A stretch of 64,000 bases of DNA from Marinobacter arenosus (GTDB taxonomy: Bacteria; Pseudomonadota; Gammaproteobacteria; Pseudomonadales; Oleiphilaceae): contig NZ_JAHVAO010000001.1 in NCBI RefSeq assembly GCF_019264345.1, positions 310,001-374,000 on the forward strand, read 5' to 3'. Below, in pieces: positions 1 through 8,172 of the stretch. A program made the position numbers and the translations under genes. The notes beneath the pieces were generated by a model. It was not told where the DNA came from and did no database searches. It saw only the letters and a program-made list of their open reading frames with translations. The first letter of the stretch is position 1, and each line of letters opens with the position of its first letter.

Positions 1-760
1 CCAGTACCCTGGCCATCACCATGAACAGGGCCAACAGGCCAAAACACAGCGCAATGGCAAACACGATGGCCTTGGGCGGAAGGTTCTGCCACAGCCCACT
101 TTCAACCGAATGCGAGAACGCCGAGTAAACGATCAGCCAGATAACGCATTTGTCGTATCTGGCCATCAGATTCTCGTTGCGTCCGAGAAATCCGCCCAGC
201 CAGGGGCGGAGTGCATGTCCGGCCCCAAATGGCAGCAACAGCTGCACAATAATGTCCTGCAGTGCCTCTGCGATCGAGAAGTTCCCCCCGCCGGAGGTGC
301 TGACCAGCAACAGCAGCAAAAACGGCGTCAGCATCATGCCAAATACGTTAGACGCGGCGGCACTACAAATGGCCGCCGGTACATTTCCCCTGGCCATGGC
401 CGTGTAGGCAATGGACGAGGATACCGCCGACGGCAAGACGCCCAGGTAGAGAAAGCCCAGGCCCAGGTCCGCGGGCATCCATGAAGGGGCGATGTTGCTC
501 AAGCCATTGATGGGCAGTACCGCAAGAGGGAAAAAGACGAACGTCAGGGCAGTGATCAGGATATGCAGGCGCCAGTGTGTCGCGCCCGAAATGATCTGTT
601 CCCGGGATAACGCGGCGCCGTGAAAGAAAAAGAGAAGGGCGACGGCAACCGTACCGGCCGTGGCAAAGACCTCGGCGGTGTTCCCTGTCACGGGCAGAAC
701 CGACGCCAGAACAATGGCGCCGAGTAACAGCAATGTGAAGGTATCGATCCGGAACTTCAT
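1..760 (-). CDS. SBF-like (bile acid:sodium symporter family) transporter, partial
   Basis: The reverse strand reads open from an ATG at 760 to the window edge, so the C-terminus lies outside. The protein begins MKFRIDTFTLLLLGAIVLAS and is a chain of hydrophobic helices with short loops. It contains small-residue-rich segments such as YLGVLPSAVSSSIAYTAMA and AAICSAAASNVFG, which are typical of the SBF-like (YfeH-type) branch of the bile acid:sodium symporter superfamily. It would be an inner-membrane importer of an unknown organic anion. The GntR regulator upstream ends three bases before this start, so the two are probably co-transcribed and the regulator may control the transporter. The family call is from residue pattern only. 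Confidence 0.8.
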   Translation of the reverse strand, partial: MKFRIDTFTLLLLGAIVLASVLPVTGNTAEVFATAGTVAVALLFFFHGAALSREQIISGATHWRLHILITALTFVFFPLAVLPINGLSNIAPSWMPADLGLGFLYLGVLPSAVSSSIAYTAMARGNVPAAICSAAASNVFGMMLTPFLLLLLVSTSGGGNFSIAEALQDIIVQLLLPFGAGHALRPWLGGFLGRNENLMARYDKCVIWLIVYSAFSHSVESGLWQNLPPKAIVFAIALCFGLLALFMVMARVL

Positions 761-763
761 GGC

Positions 764-1441
764 TCAGGGCACCTGTTTCTTGAGAGCCTGCAGGCTGGGG
801 CGGAGCAGGGCACGAGCAAGTTGTTCGGCCTTGCCAGGATCACCCCGTCGAATCGCCGCGAGCAACAACTCGTGGTCCTCTTGCGAGGGTTCCGGCAGAT
901 CAGCGTCGGTTTCTGTCCGCTCGATGGTCTGGCTGATGGCATGGGAAAAATAGTCATACAGCTCGCAAAGCGCAGAGTTGTGTGAGGCCGCGACCAGGCC
1001 GTGATGAAAACGTTCGTCGTGCCGGATCCGCTCGGCGAGGTCATCACCGGCCTTTGCCCGGTTGTCCAGGGCATCGGTCATGACTCTGAGATCCTCGTTC
1101 GTCCGCCGTGTCGCCGCGAGCGTGGCCGCTTCCGTTTCCAGCATGATTCGAACCTCTAACTGCTCGGCCAGCTGCGTCCTGCCAATTCGTCGGAGTGTCT
1201 CGCCGGCGTCCCGGGTTGCGCGAACGTAGGTGCCGTCTCCCTGCCGGGTCTCCAGCATACCGACGTGCACCAGCACCCGAACCGCTTCTCGTACGGTATT
1301 TCGGCTGACCCCCAGGGCCTCTGAGAGTTCAGACTCAATGGGCAGTTTGCTGCCCACCGCCCACTGGCCGGACTGGATAGCCTGGCGGAGGCTTTCGATG
1401 GCGGTCTCAACCAGAGACCCTTTACGGATTCTTTCAAGCAT
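764..1441 (-). CDS. GntR-family transcriptional regulator, FadR/FCD subfamily
   Basis: A winged-helix DNA-binding domain occupies about the first 75 residues (GSKLPIESELSEALGVSRNT followed by VREAVRVL). A helical FCD ligand-binding domain follows, with the usual acidic and histidine residues (RHDERFHHGLVAASHN). FCD regulators sense carboxylates or acyl compounds and repress neighbouring catabolic or transport genes. I prefer the ATG at 1441, with AGGA about nine bases upstream, over a TTG at 1471 that would add ten residues. The gene lies three bases upstream of the SBF-like transporter in the same orientation. The ligand is unknown. Confidence 0.88.
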   Translation of the reverse strand: MLERIRKGSLVETAIESLRQAIQSGQWAVGSKLPIESELSEALGVSRNTVREAVRVLVHVGMLETRQGDGTYVRATRDAGETLRRIGRTQLAEQLEVRIMLETEAATLAATRRTNEDLRVMTDALDNRAKAGDDLAERIRHDERFHHGLVAASHNSALCELYDYFSHAISQTIERTETDADLPEPSQEDHELLLAAIRRGDPGKAEQLARALLRPSLQALKKQVP

Positions 1442-1535
1442 TGGGGAACATCCTGCAAACCGGTCACCCAATCATCCTATGAATATCCAACAACTGCAAC
1501 TGGAACTGGCTCTGCAAACTGCCCGGGAAACGAGT

Positions 1536-3023
1536 CTAGGCGGGTTTTGAGGGGTAAAAGAACTGGTAATCCGCGGTATCGATGTGACGAGTGGCGAACC
1601 GGTAGGTGAAGGTAAATCCCGGCCAGTTCACCGTGTTCTTGCCATTTGCGTCGAGGTACCAGGAGGTGCATCCAGCGTCCCAGACACTGCCCTTCAGGCC
1701 GCTCTGGATCAGGTTGGAGAAGCGTTCCTGGCGATCCTGACGAACATCCATGGCGGAACCCGGGTACTTCGCCAGTGCCCGAAGCGCGTCGAGTACGTAC
1801 CGGAACTGGGATTCCAGCATGAAGATAATGGAGTTATGAGCCAGGTTGGTATTCGGACCATAGAGCATGAACAGGTTGGGGAAGCCGCTGACGGTAATGC
1901 CTTTGAACGCGGAGGCGCCCGACTGCCACGCTTCATTCAGGGTACGACCTGATCGGCCGGTGATTGTCATGGGCGCCAGGAATTCAGACGCCCTGAAGCC
2001 CGTGCCGAAAATGATCGCGTCGACCGGATAATGGGTACCGTCCGCGGTAACCACACCGCCCTGGTCCACCCGCTCGATGCTGTCGGTTATCAGGTTCACG
2101 TTGGGCCGGTTGATGGCCGGATACCAGTCGTTGGAAATCAGGATGCGTTTACACCCGATCTGGTAATCCGGGATGATGTGTTTGAGCTTGTCCGGATCGG
2201 TCACGTGCCTCCGGGCCTCTTTTCGCGCCTCACGGGCGAAGAGCTCCAGCAACCCGTTGAATTTGGTAAACGCGAGGGCCCGACTCTCGTTTTTCCAGTA
2301 AATGAGGTAGCGATAGATCCTGTCCCAGATCGGGAGTGCGCGGAAAAGCGCCTGCTCCCAACGTTTGAACGGGCGGTCAGGTTTCGGCAGAACCCACGCC
2401 GCGGAGCGCTGGAACAGACTCAGGGATTCGACCTGCCGGGCGATCTCCGGAACGAACTGAATGGCACTGGCTCCCGTTCCAATCACGGCAACCCGTTTAT
2501 TTTTGAAGTCGTAATCGTGATCCCATCGGGCAGAGTGAAACATCTTGCCAGCAAAGCAATCCATTCCGGGAATCGTCGGCCAGGTAGGCTGGTTCAGTTG
2601 TCCGGTCGCAGTGATCAGGACGTTGGCTGACAGCACCTCGCCATTGGTCAGCGTGACCGCCCATTCGTTGCAGGCCTCATCGAACGTGGCGTCACGAATT
2701 TCGCTGTTTAAGCGAAGGTGATCCTTCAGCCCGTATTTGTCGACGCAATGCTCCATGTAGCCGAGGATTTCGTGCTGAAGTCCGAACTTGCGCGACCAGT
2801 CGTGTTTGGGCTCAAACGAATAGGAATAAAAGTGGGACTGGACATCGCAGGCGGCGCCCGGATAGGTATTGTCGCGCCAGGTGCCACCAACGGAAGCGCC
2901 TTTCTCCAGGATCGTGAATTCCCGGAACCCGGCGTTTTTGAGGGTGATGGCCATACCCAGGCCGCCAAAACCGGCACCGACGATCAGAATGGAAGGAAAT
3001 CGCGACGAAGCGTTGTCAGACAT
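1536..3023 (-). CDS. FAD/NAD(P)-dependent Baeyer-Villiger-type monooxygenase
   Basis: This 495-residue flavoprotein has an N-terminal FAD-binding Rossmann motif (VGAGFGGLGMAITL) and a second NADPH-binding Rossmann motif (VIGTGASAIQ). Between them lies FAGKMFHSARWD, which matches the Baeyer-Villiger fingerprint FxGxxxHxxxW(P/D). Such enzymes insert oxygen next to a ketone or oxidise soft heteroatoms. The substrate cannot be read from sequence. The gene is divergent from the sox cluster and separated from it by nearly 600 bases, so a functional link to sulfur oxidation is not implied. The ATG at 3023 places the first Rossmann motif close to the N-terminus. Confidence 0.9.
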   Translation of the reverse strand: MSDNASSRFPSILIVGAGFGGLGMAITLKNAGFREFTILEKGASVGGTWRDNTYPGAACDVQSHFYSYSFEPKHDWSRKFGLQHEILGYMEHCVDKYGLKDHLRLNSEIRDATFDEACNEWAVTLTNGEVLSANVLITATGQLNQPTWPTIPGMDCFAGKMFHSARWDHDYDFKNKRVAVIGTGASAIQFVPEIARQVESLSLFQRSAAWVLPKPDRPFKRWEQALFRALPIWDRIYRYLIYWKNESRALAFTKFNGLLELFAREARKEARRHVTDPDKLKHIIPDYQIGCKRILISNDWYPAINRPNVNLITDSIERVDQGGVVTADGTHYPVDAIIFGTGFRASEFLAPMTITGRSGRTLNEAWQSGASAFKGITVSGFPNLFMLYGPNTNLAHNSIIFMLESQFRYVLDALRALAKYPGSAMDVRQDRQERFSNLIQSGLKGSVWDAGCTSWYLDANGKNTVNWPGFTFTYRFATRHIDTADYQFFYPSKPA

Positions 3024-3608
3024 GGCGTTGATCCGTTCGTTATTGTTTTGATCGTTCTATGGAAAGTATACGGGGCCTAAGCGGGTCATTGGATGCCTTT
3101 TTGGGACAAGCAGGTTCGTTTTTCCCCAAGAGTGCCAGTTTTTGGACTGAGGCACCGAAATTGCCCGGCCAGATTTCGGTCATGACGACTGCCGATTAAA
3201 GGTTTAAATGTCATCCGCCTTCACCATTTTCGAGCCACGTGAAATTCCTATCTATGCAAACAACTTGATATAAAATCTGGCCGTGTAAAGTCGTGCCCTG
3301 ATCGGTTTATCGAAAGCCGTAATCCCTCCAGACCGCCTTAATGAGCGGGTTTTACAAGCTTCTAATGACCTCCCCGACAATCTCACGGCGTCGGCCGAAG
3401 CCCGAAAACACTGGGTAAATCTGACGGCTTTGCTTTCCTTCAGCTTGAACCGCCGAGTCAAAACCACTTCAAAAAAAGTCTTGTAACTTGTCGCTTTCCG
3501 TTCTATAAATAAGTTATATCCTTATAACGAAAACAACAAGACCGGCATTCAGTGACAACATGATTGCTGGCCGACTGGCCCGAAGAGGCATCGAAGGAGG
3601 AGAAAAGT
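3024..3608. promoter_or_regulatory. Divergent intergenic region in front of the sox cluster
   Basis: These 585 bases separate the monooxygenase from soxC. The stretch is AT-richer than its neighbours, and I see no convincing gene in it. A 71-codon reverse reading frame at 3252-3467 has no recognisable protein features. The part nearest soxC contains a perfect palindrome (listed separately) and runs of A/T consistent with a promoter. The sox promoter is therefore probably within the last 120 bases. Confidence 0.6.
3513..3528. promoter_or_regulatory. Palindrome upstream of soxC, candidate operator
   Basis: The sequence GTTATATCCTTATAAC has perfect 6-base arms (GTTATA and TATAAC) around a 4-base centre. 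It lies about 80 bases before the soxC ATG in the presumed promoter. Short AT-rich palindromes of this form are typical targets of ArsR/SmtB-type dimeric repressors, some of which control sulfur oxidation in other bacteria. No such regulator is encoded nearby, so the assignment is inference. Confidence 0.4.
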
Positions 3609-4940
3609 ATGCTCGGCAAACTCCGCCGACTTAATCAGGCAGTATCCGAAGTTGCCCTGAAAGAATCTGAACGTTTACCGTCAAATGAGCGCAGGCGTTT
3701 TCTCCGCAGTGGTCTGTTCACGGCGGGTGGTGCGATGGTGGGAGGCGCACTTGGCGGGCTCTCCCCGAAGCTCTGGGCTTCGGAGACTCAATACCCGCCC
3801 GAGATTCCACCATGGACCCGCTCCCTCGGGCCGGGTGTGGTCAGTGAGCCCTACGGGGTTCCGTCGCCTTTCGAGAAAGACGTTATTCGCCGGAACGTCC
3901 CCTGGCTGACCGCGGATAAGATATCGTCCATCAGTTTTTCGCCGTTGCAGAATCTCAAGGGCATCATTACGCCCAACGGGCTGTTCTTTGAGCGTCACCA
4001 CGCCGGCCGCCCGGAGATCGATCCGCAGCAACACCGTTTGATGATTCATGGCCTGGTGGACCGGCCGATCATCCTCTCAATGGAAGATCTTCAACGCTTT
4101 CCCAGCGTTTCCCAGATCAACTTTATCGAATGCCCCGCCAACGGAGGCATGGAGTGGCGCGGCGCTCAGTTGAATTCGCTGCAATTCCTGCACGGAATGG
4201 TGAGTTGCGCTGAATGGACCGGAGTGCGTCTCTCGACCCTGCTGCAGGAAGTTGGAATGAAGCCGGAGGGCAAGTGGCTGTTGGCAGAGGGCGCAGACGG
4301 TGCGGCCATGACGCGCAGCATTCCTATGGAAAAGGCGCTGGACGACGTCATTGTGGCCTTCGCGCAAAATGGTGAGGCCCTGCGCCGTGAGCAGGGGTAT
4401 CCGATTCGGCTCGTGGTCCCGGGCTGGGAGGGCAATACCCATGTCAAGTGGCTACGTCGTCTCGAAGTGGGCGATAAGCCCTGGATGCAGCGGGAAGAAA
4501 CCTCCAAGTACACCGACCTCATGTCCGATGGCACGGCCCATGGTTTTACCTGGGTGATGGAAGCCAAATCTGTGATTACCTCGCCATGTCCGGAAAACCC
4601 GGTGCGAGGAACGGGCATCTGTCAGATCGAGGGTCTGGCCTGGAGCGGGCGGGGCAAGGTGAAAGCCGTCGACGTCTCTGTGGATGGCGGTCGTAACTGG
4701 CAGCAAGCCCAGCTTCACGAGCCCGTGATGTCCAAATCACTTACTCGATTCTCATTGGAATGGAACTGGAACGGCAGTCCGGCGCTGCTGCAATCCCGTG
4801 TGGTCGATGAAACCGGATACGTGCAGCCCACACTGGCGCAGCTCAAGGGCGTGCGCGGAACCAATTCGATCTACCACAAGAATGCCATCCAGACCTGGCA
4901 GATCTCGGGAGACGGGAGTGTGAACAATGTTCAGCTATGA
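3609..4940 (+). CDS. soxC: Sulfane dehydrogenase molybdenum subunit SoxC
   Basis: This is a periplasmic molybdopterin enzyme of the sulfite oxidase family. It partners with the cytochrome SoxD to oxidise sulfane sulfur bound to SoxY, delivering six electrons. A Tat signal (ERRRFLRSGLF) lies near residue 28. The molybdenum-binding Cys is residue 175 in FIECPANGG, and a C-terminal dimerisation domain of the sulfite-oxidase type follows (VSVDGGRNWQQA). I place the start at 3609 because a strong AAGGAGGAG precedes it; a TTG at 3564 would add fifteen residues upstream. The end overlaps soxD by 14 bases, indicating coupled translation. It is the first gene of the sox operon. Confidence 0.93.
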   Translation: MLGKLRRLNQAVSEVALKESERLPSNERRRFLRSGLFTAGGAMVGGALGGLSPKLWASETQYPPEIPPWTRSLGPGVVSEPYGVPSPFEKDVIRRNVPWLTADKISSISFSPLQNLKGIITPNGLFFERHHAGRPEIDPQQHRLMIHGLVDRPIILSMEDLQRFPSVSQINFIECPANGGMEWRGAQLNSLQFLHGMVSCAEWTGVRLSTLLQEVGMKPEGKWLLAEGADGAAMTRSIPMEKALDDVIVAFAQNGEALRREQGYPIRLVVPGWEGNTHVKWLRRLEVGDKPWMQREETSKYTDLMSDGTAHGFTWVMEAKSVITSPCPENPVRGTGICQIEGLAWSGRGKVKAVDVSVDGGRNWQQAQLHEPVMSKSLTRFSLEWNWNGSPALLQSRVVDETGYVQPTLAQLKGVRGTNSIYHKNAIQTWQISGDGSVNNVQL

Positions 4941-5604
4941 AAAATCGTCACGTTCCTTGACCCGTTTTTGTTCCGGCGTGCTGTTGGCCACGTTGCCGAT
5001 CATGGGGCTGGCCCAGTCGGCAGGTCATTACGGGTATGGCGAACCGGCCACCGAAGCGCAGATTCAGGCGTGGGATATTGATATTCGGCCTGACGGCAAG
5101 GGGCTTCCGGAAGGCAGCGGCAGCGTCGAAGAGGGTATGGGCATCTACGAAACCTATTGCTCATCCTGCCACGGCGCGTTCGGCGAAGGCATGGGTCGTT
5201 ATCCAAAACTGTCCGGAGGCGAAGGCAGTCTCACGGAGGACCGACCGGAAAAAACGGTCGGCAGCTACTGGCCATACGCCAGCACACTCTGGGACTACAT
5301 CCATCGGGCTATGCCGTTTTTTGCGCCACAGTCTTTGACCGACGACCAGGTCTATGCGCTCACGGCCTACGTGCTGAACCTCAACTACATCGTGGATGGT
5401 GACTTCGTTGCCAACAAGGACACCCTCCCGCAAGTGAAGATGCCCAACGAGGACGGCTTTGTCTGGGAGGACCCGCGACCGGAAGTCGTCAACGTCCGGT
5501 GCATGGAGGACTGTAAGGAAGAGGTGACCGTCAGCGATTCGGCGGCGGACAAAAACCTGACACCAAGCACGACTGGCCCACTTGATGAGGGGCTCACGGA
5601 GTAA
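4927..5604 (+). CDS. soxD: Sulfane dehydrogenase cytochrome c subunit SoxD, monoheme form
   Basis: This is a secreted c-type cytochrome of 225 residues with an N-terminal signal peptide. It has one heme-binding site, CSSCH at residues 78-82, and downstream Met residues suited as axial ligand (HRAMPFFAPQSL). As the partner of SoxC it would pass electrons from sulfane oxidation to the respiratory chain. A second Cys pair (RCMEDC) near residue 195 is not a heme motif. The length and single heme differ from the larger diheme SoxD described for Paracoccus. Position directly behind soxC with overlap supports the assignment. Confidence 0.88.
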   Translation: MFSYEKSSRSLTRFCSGVLLATLPIMGLAQSAGHYGYGEPATEAQIQAWDIDIRPDGKGLPEGSGSVEEGMGIYETYCSSCHGAFGEGMGRYPKLSGGEGSLTEDRPEKTVGSYWPYASTLWDYIHRAMPFFAPQSLTDDQVYALTAYVLNLNYIVDGDFVANKDTLPQVKMPNEDGFVWEDPRPEVVNVRCMEDCKEEVTVSDSAADKNLTPSTTGPLDEGLTE

Positions 5605-5654
5605 CAGGCGGCGGGGCCGGGCGCCCCATCAAACGTGCGGAGGAGGAACACGAG

Positions 5655-6008
5655 ATGCGAAACGCATTATTGGCGATCGGCCTGACCACACTCGCGCTGG
5701 GTGGTGCGCCGGTGGTGGTGGCGGAACCTACCCAGGCCGACATAGACCGTGGTAAGGAGCTCGCTTTCAGTCGCAAGGACGGCAACTGTCTGGCGTGCCA
5801 CCAGATGGACGACGGCAAGCTGACCGGAACCATCGGGCCGGAGCTGGCGGACATGAAGGCCCGTTATCCGGGCCGGGACATGCTGTTCAAGCGAATCTGG
5901 GACGAAACCCAGTTCAATCCGGTGACGGTCATGCCGCCATTCGGCAAGCACATGATCATGAGCAAAGACGAGATCAACCGGGTAATCGATTATTTGTACA
6001 CGCTGTAG
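5655..6008 (+). CDS. soxX: Monoheme cytochrome c SoxX
   Basis: This is a small (117-residue) periplasmic cytochrome with a signal peptide ending near VVVA. It has one heme site (CLACH, residues 45-49), and VMPPFG supplies a probable axial Met. SoxX forms the SoxXA complex that attaches thiosulfate to the Cys of SoxY. The gene is preceded by GGAGGAGG and followed by soxY 17 bases later. Length and motifs are typical for the family. Confidence 0.92.
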   Translation: MRNALLAIGLTTLALGGAPVVVAEPTQADIDRGKELAFSRKDGNCLACHQMDDGKLTGTIGPELADMKARYPGRDMLFKRIWDETQFNPVTVMPPFGKHMIMSKDEINRVIDYLYTL

Positions 6009-6025
6009 AGCGAGGAGGAGTTGCC

Positions 6026-6514
6026 GTGATTGACCAAAGGCGAAGAGGGTTTTTGAAAGGGGTCTTGGGGGCGGGCGTTGCCAGCTTTGCCCTGGGATCC
6101 GGAATCGTGCCGCTGAGGGTGGAGGCTGCGGCCTCACTGGATACCTCTGACTGGCCAAAGAAGGCGTTCAGCACGCCGGGTGTGGATGCCACCATTTCTG
6201 AGCTGTACGGAATGGAAGCGACAGAGTCCGACAAGATCTCGATGGACCTGCCCACCATCGCGCAGAACGGGGCCGTGGTGCCGGCCACGGTTGAAACCAC
6301 GTTACCAAATGTCACCAGTATCGCCTTACTGGTTGCCAAAAACCCCAATGCCCTGGCGGCCTCCTTTGACATTCCCGAGGGCACCCTGCCGTTCGTATCC
6401 AATCGCCTGAAAATGGCCGAGACGACGGACGTCGTGGCCGTGGTGATTTCTGACGGCAAGGCCTACAAGGCAACTAAAAACGTGAAAGTGACCGTGGGCG
6501 GTTGCGGCGGTTAA
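6026..6514 (+). CDS. soxY: Thiosulfate-carrier protein SoxY
   Basis: SoxY carries the sulfur substrate covalently on a C-terminal Cys during the Sox cycle. Here the protein ends VGGCGG, the diagnostic swinging-arm motif, with Cys at residue 160 of 162. A Tat signal (DQRRRGFLKG) stands at the very N-terminus. I chose the GTG at 6026, which follows GAGGAGGAG at an ideal distance; the open frame extends further upstream to 5795 but that part overlaps soxX. SoxY is exported as a heterodimer with SoxZ, encoded next. Confidence 0.95.
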   Translation: MIDQRRRGFLKGVLGAGVASFALGSGIVPLRVEAAASLDTSDWPKKAFSTPGVDATISELYGMEATESDKISMDLPTIAQNGAVVPATVETTLPNVTSIALLVAKNPNALAASFDIPEGTLPFVSNRLKMAETTDVVAVVISDGKAYKATKNVKVTVGGCGG

Positions 6515-6539
6515 CGCCCGGACGGACAGGAGAATAACA

Positions 6540-6851
6540 ATGGCATCAAGTATCAGAGTTCGAGCAGTGGAAAACGGGGGAGTAACCTCCCTCAAGGCGT
6601 TGGTTCGGCACCCGATGGATTCGGGCTTCGTCAAGGACTCCGCAGGCAACGTCATTCCAGCCCATTTCATCCAGTTATTGACGATCACTCATAACGGCAA
6701 AGACGTGTTTGTTGCCAATTGGGGGCCTGCGGTGTCGAAGGATCCGTTCCTGGAGTGTCGTTTTAAAGGCGCCAAGAAGGGCGACAAGCTGACCATCAGT
6801 TGGACCGACAACAAAGGTGAGAGCGATTCGACAACCGCCACGATCGCCTGA
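6540..6851 (+). CDS. soxZ: Sulfur-oxidation protein SoxZ
   Basis: This 103-residue protein has no signal peptide and an immunoglobulin-like fold, as expected for SoxZ. SoxZ is co-exported with SoxY by the Tat route and forms the SoxYZ carrier. Family features include the N-terminal RVRAVENGGVTSLKALVRHP and the C-terminal KGDKLTISWTDNKGES. An AGGAG lies just before the ATG. It sits between soxY and soxA in the usual order. Confidence 0.95.
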   Translation: MASSIRVRAVENGGVTSLKALVRHPMDSGFVKDSAGNVIPAHFIQLLTITHNGKDVFVANWGPAVSKDPFLECRFKGAKKGDKLTISWTDNKGESDSTTATIA

Positions 6852-6906
6852 AGTTAGAGGGCGGCAGGGCCGGAAGGTTCTGAACCGCTGCGGAGGAGGA
6901 TTGGAC

Positions 6907-7746
6907 ATGCTGAAAACAAAGGTCATTCTGGCTGCGCTCGGAGCGGCACTGATAGTTCCCGCGGCAATGGCGGGCAGCACACCGGAAGAGGATCGGAAGG
7001 AAGCGGTTGAATACTTCAAGCAGATGTTCCCGGATGTGCCGTACGAAGAATACGTGAACGGCCAATACGCGCTTGACGATGATCGCCGCTCGCAGTGGGA
7101 GTCCCTCCAGGATTTTCCACCCTATGAGTTTGCGGTCGCGGAGGGCAAGGAGATGTTTGAAACGCCATTCGCCAATGGAAAGACCTATGCCAGCTGTTTT
7201 GAGAATGGCGGTATCGGCATTCGCCAGAACTTTCCGTACTTCGACGACAAGAACGATGAGGTCATCACGCTGGAACTGGCCATAAACCGGTGTCGAGAAG
7301 CCAATGGCGAGGAGCCCCTGAAATACAAGAAGGGGGATATCGCGTCGATCTCCGCGTACATGGCGTCTACCTCCCAGGGCAAGAACTTCAATATCAAGGT
7401 GCAGGATAGCCCGGAAGCGCTCGCGGCTTATCAGTCCGGAAAAGAGTTCTACTACAGTCGCCGGGGCCAGTTGAATTTCTCGTGCGCCAGCTGTCATGTC
7501 CAGAATCCGGGCAACTGGATCCGGGCAGACCTGCTGTCGCCAGCACTTGGTCAGCCCTCCAATTTCCCGGTTCACCGGTCCAAGTGGGGCGAGCTGGGGA
7601 CCTTGCATCGGCGTTTTGCCGGCTGCAACCGCAACGTTCGAGCCGAACCACTGCCGGCCCAGAGTACGGAGTACCGAAATCTGGAGTACTTCCTCACCTA
7701 CATGAGCAACGGCCTCCCAGTTGTGGGCCCATCCACCAGGCCGTGA
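6907..7746 (+). CDS. soxA: Sulfur-oxidation cytochrome SoxA, monoheme type
   Basis: SoxA is the catalytic subunit of SoxXA, which oxidatively couples thiosulfate to SoxY. After a signal peptide (AALIVPAAMA) the protein has a single heme motif, CASCH at residues 193-197. The heme-ligating Cys, which becomes persulfide-modified in characterised SoxA, is residue 240 in AGCNRN. The N-terminal half keeps Cys residues (YASCFE, NRCREA) but no CxxCH, so the first heme of diheme SoxA is absent. The ATG at 6907 follows GGAGGA; the frame is open further upstream but that part overlaps soxZ. Confidence 0.94.
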   Translation: MLKTKVILAALGAALIVPAAMAGSTPEEDRKEAVEYFKQMFPDVPYEEYVNGQYALDDDRRSQWESLQDFPPYEFAVAEGKEMFETPFANGKTYASCFENGGIGIRQNFPYFDDKNDEVITLELAINRCREANGEEPLKYKKGDIASISAYMASTSQGKNFNIKVQDSPEALAAYQSGKEFYYSRRGQLNFSCASCHVQNPGNWIRADLLSPALGQPSNFPVHRSKWGELGTLHRRFAGCNRNVRAEPLPAQSTEYRNLEYFLTYMSNGLPVVGPSTRP

Positions 7747-7771
7747 CGGCAACGCTGACCGGAGAATTGCT

Positions 7772-8077
7772 ATGAACAGATCACTCGTGACGTTTGGAAT
7801 GGCACTTGCGCTGTCGGTCCCACTGTGTGCCCAGGCAGGACCACAGGACGATTTTGATAAGACCTATTCGCAAGCAGAGCGAACGCACCAGGAAGCCGGC
7901 ACCTTTCAGTGGACCACCACCTCAGACCGACTCAAGGCGGCCAAGGAAGCCGCCGGTGCGAACGATTACGAGGCTGCCCTGAGGCTGGCGGAGGAAGCTC
8001 TGGAGCTGGCGAACCAGTCCGTCGCCCAGCAGCAGGGCCAGAAGGAGGCCTGGCGAATGACAGCCATCGGTCACTGA
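7772..8077 (+). CDS. soxK: SoxXA-binding protein SoxK
   Basis: This is a small periplasmic protein (101 residues) with a signal peptide ending at AQA and a helical mature part rich in Ala, Glu and Lys (SDRLKAAKEAAGANDYEAAL, then AEEALELANQSVAQQQ). It sits immediately after soxA, 25 bases downstream. Size, helical repeat and position match SoxK, the third subunit of SoxXAK complexes with monoheme SoxA, where it strengthens SoxA-SoxX association. The monoheme soxA upstream fits this type. Confidence 0.85.
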   Translation: MNRSLVTFGMALALSVPLCAQAGPQDDFDKTYSQAERTHQEAGTFQWTTTSDRLKAAKEAAGANDYEAALRLAEEALELANQSVAQQQGQKEAWRMTAIGH

Positions 8078-8096
8078 ACCGATGGTGCGTCCATCA

Positions 8097-8137
8097 GCCT
8101 CCCTTTCGGGCTCACGGTAAGGCCCTGAAAAGGAGGC
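8097..8137 (+). other. Intercistronic stem-loop between soxK and soxB
   Basis: Bases 8097-8107 (GCCTCCCTTTC) pair with 8127-8137 (GAAAAGGAGGC) with one mismatch. The stem continues with GGGC at 8108-8111 pairing GCCC at 8122-8125. No T-run follows, so it is probably not an intrinsic terminator. It may instead be an mRNA processing or stabilising structure separating soxB from the upstream part of the operon. Confidence 0.5.
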
Positions 8138-8172
8138 CATCACTCCAATAACCAGAAACAGAGGAGAGTACA

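Noticed and set aside
3252..3467. 71-codon reverse reading frame between the monooxygenase and soxC
   Set aside because: No signal, domain or ribosome binding site is visible and the composition looks random; the region is better read as regulatory.
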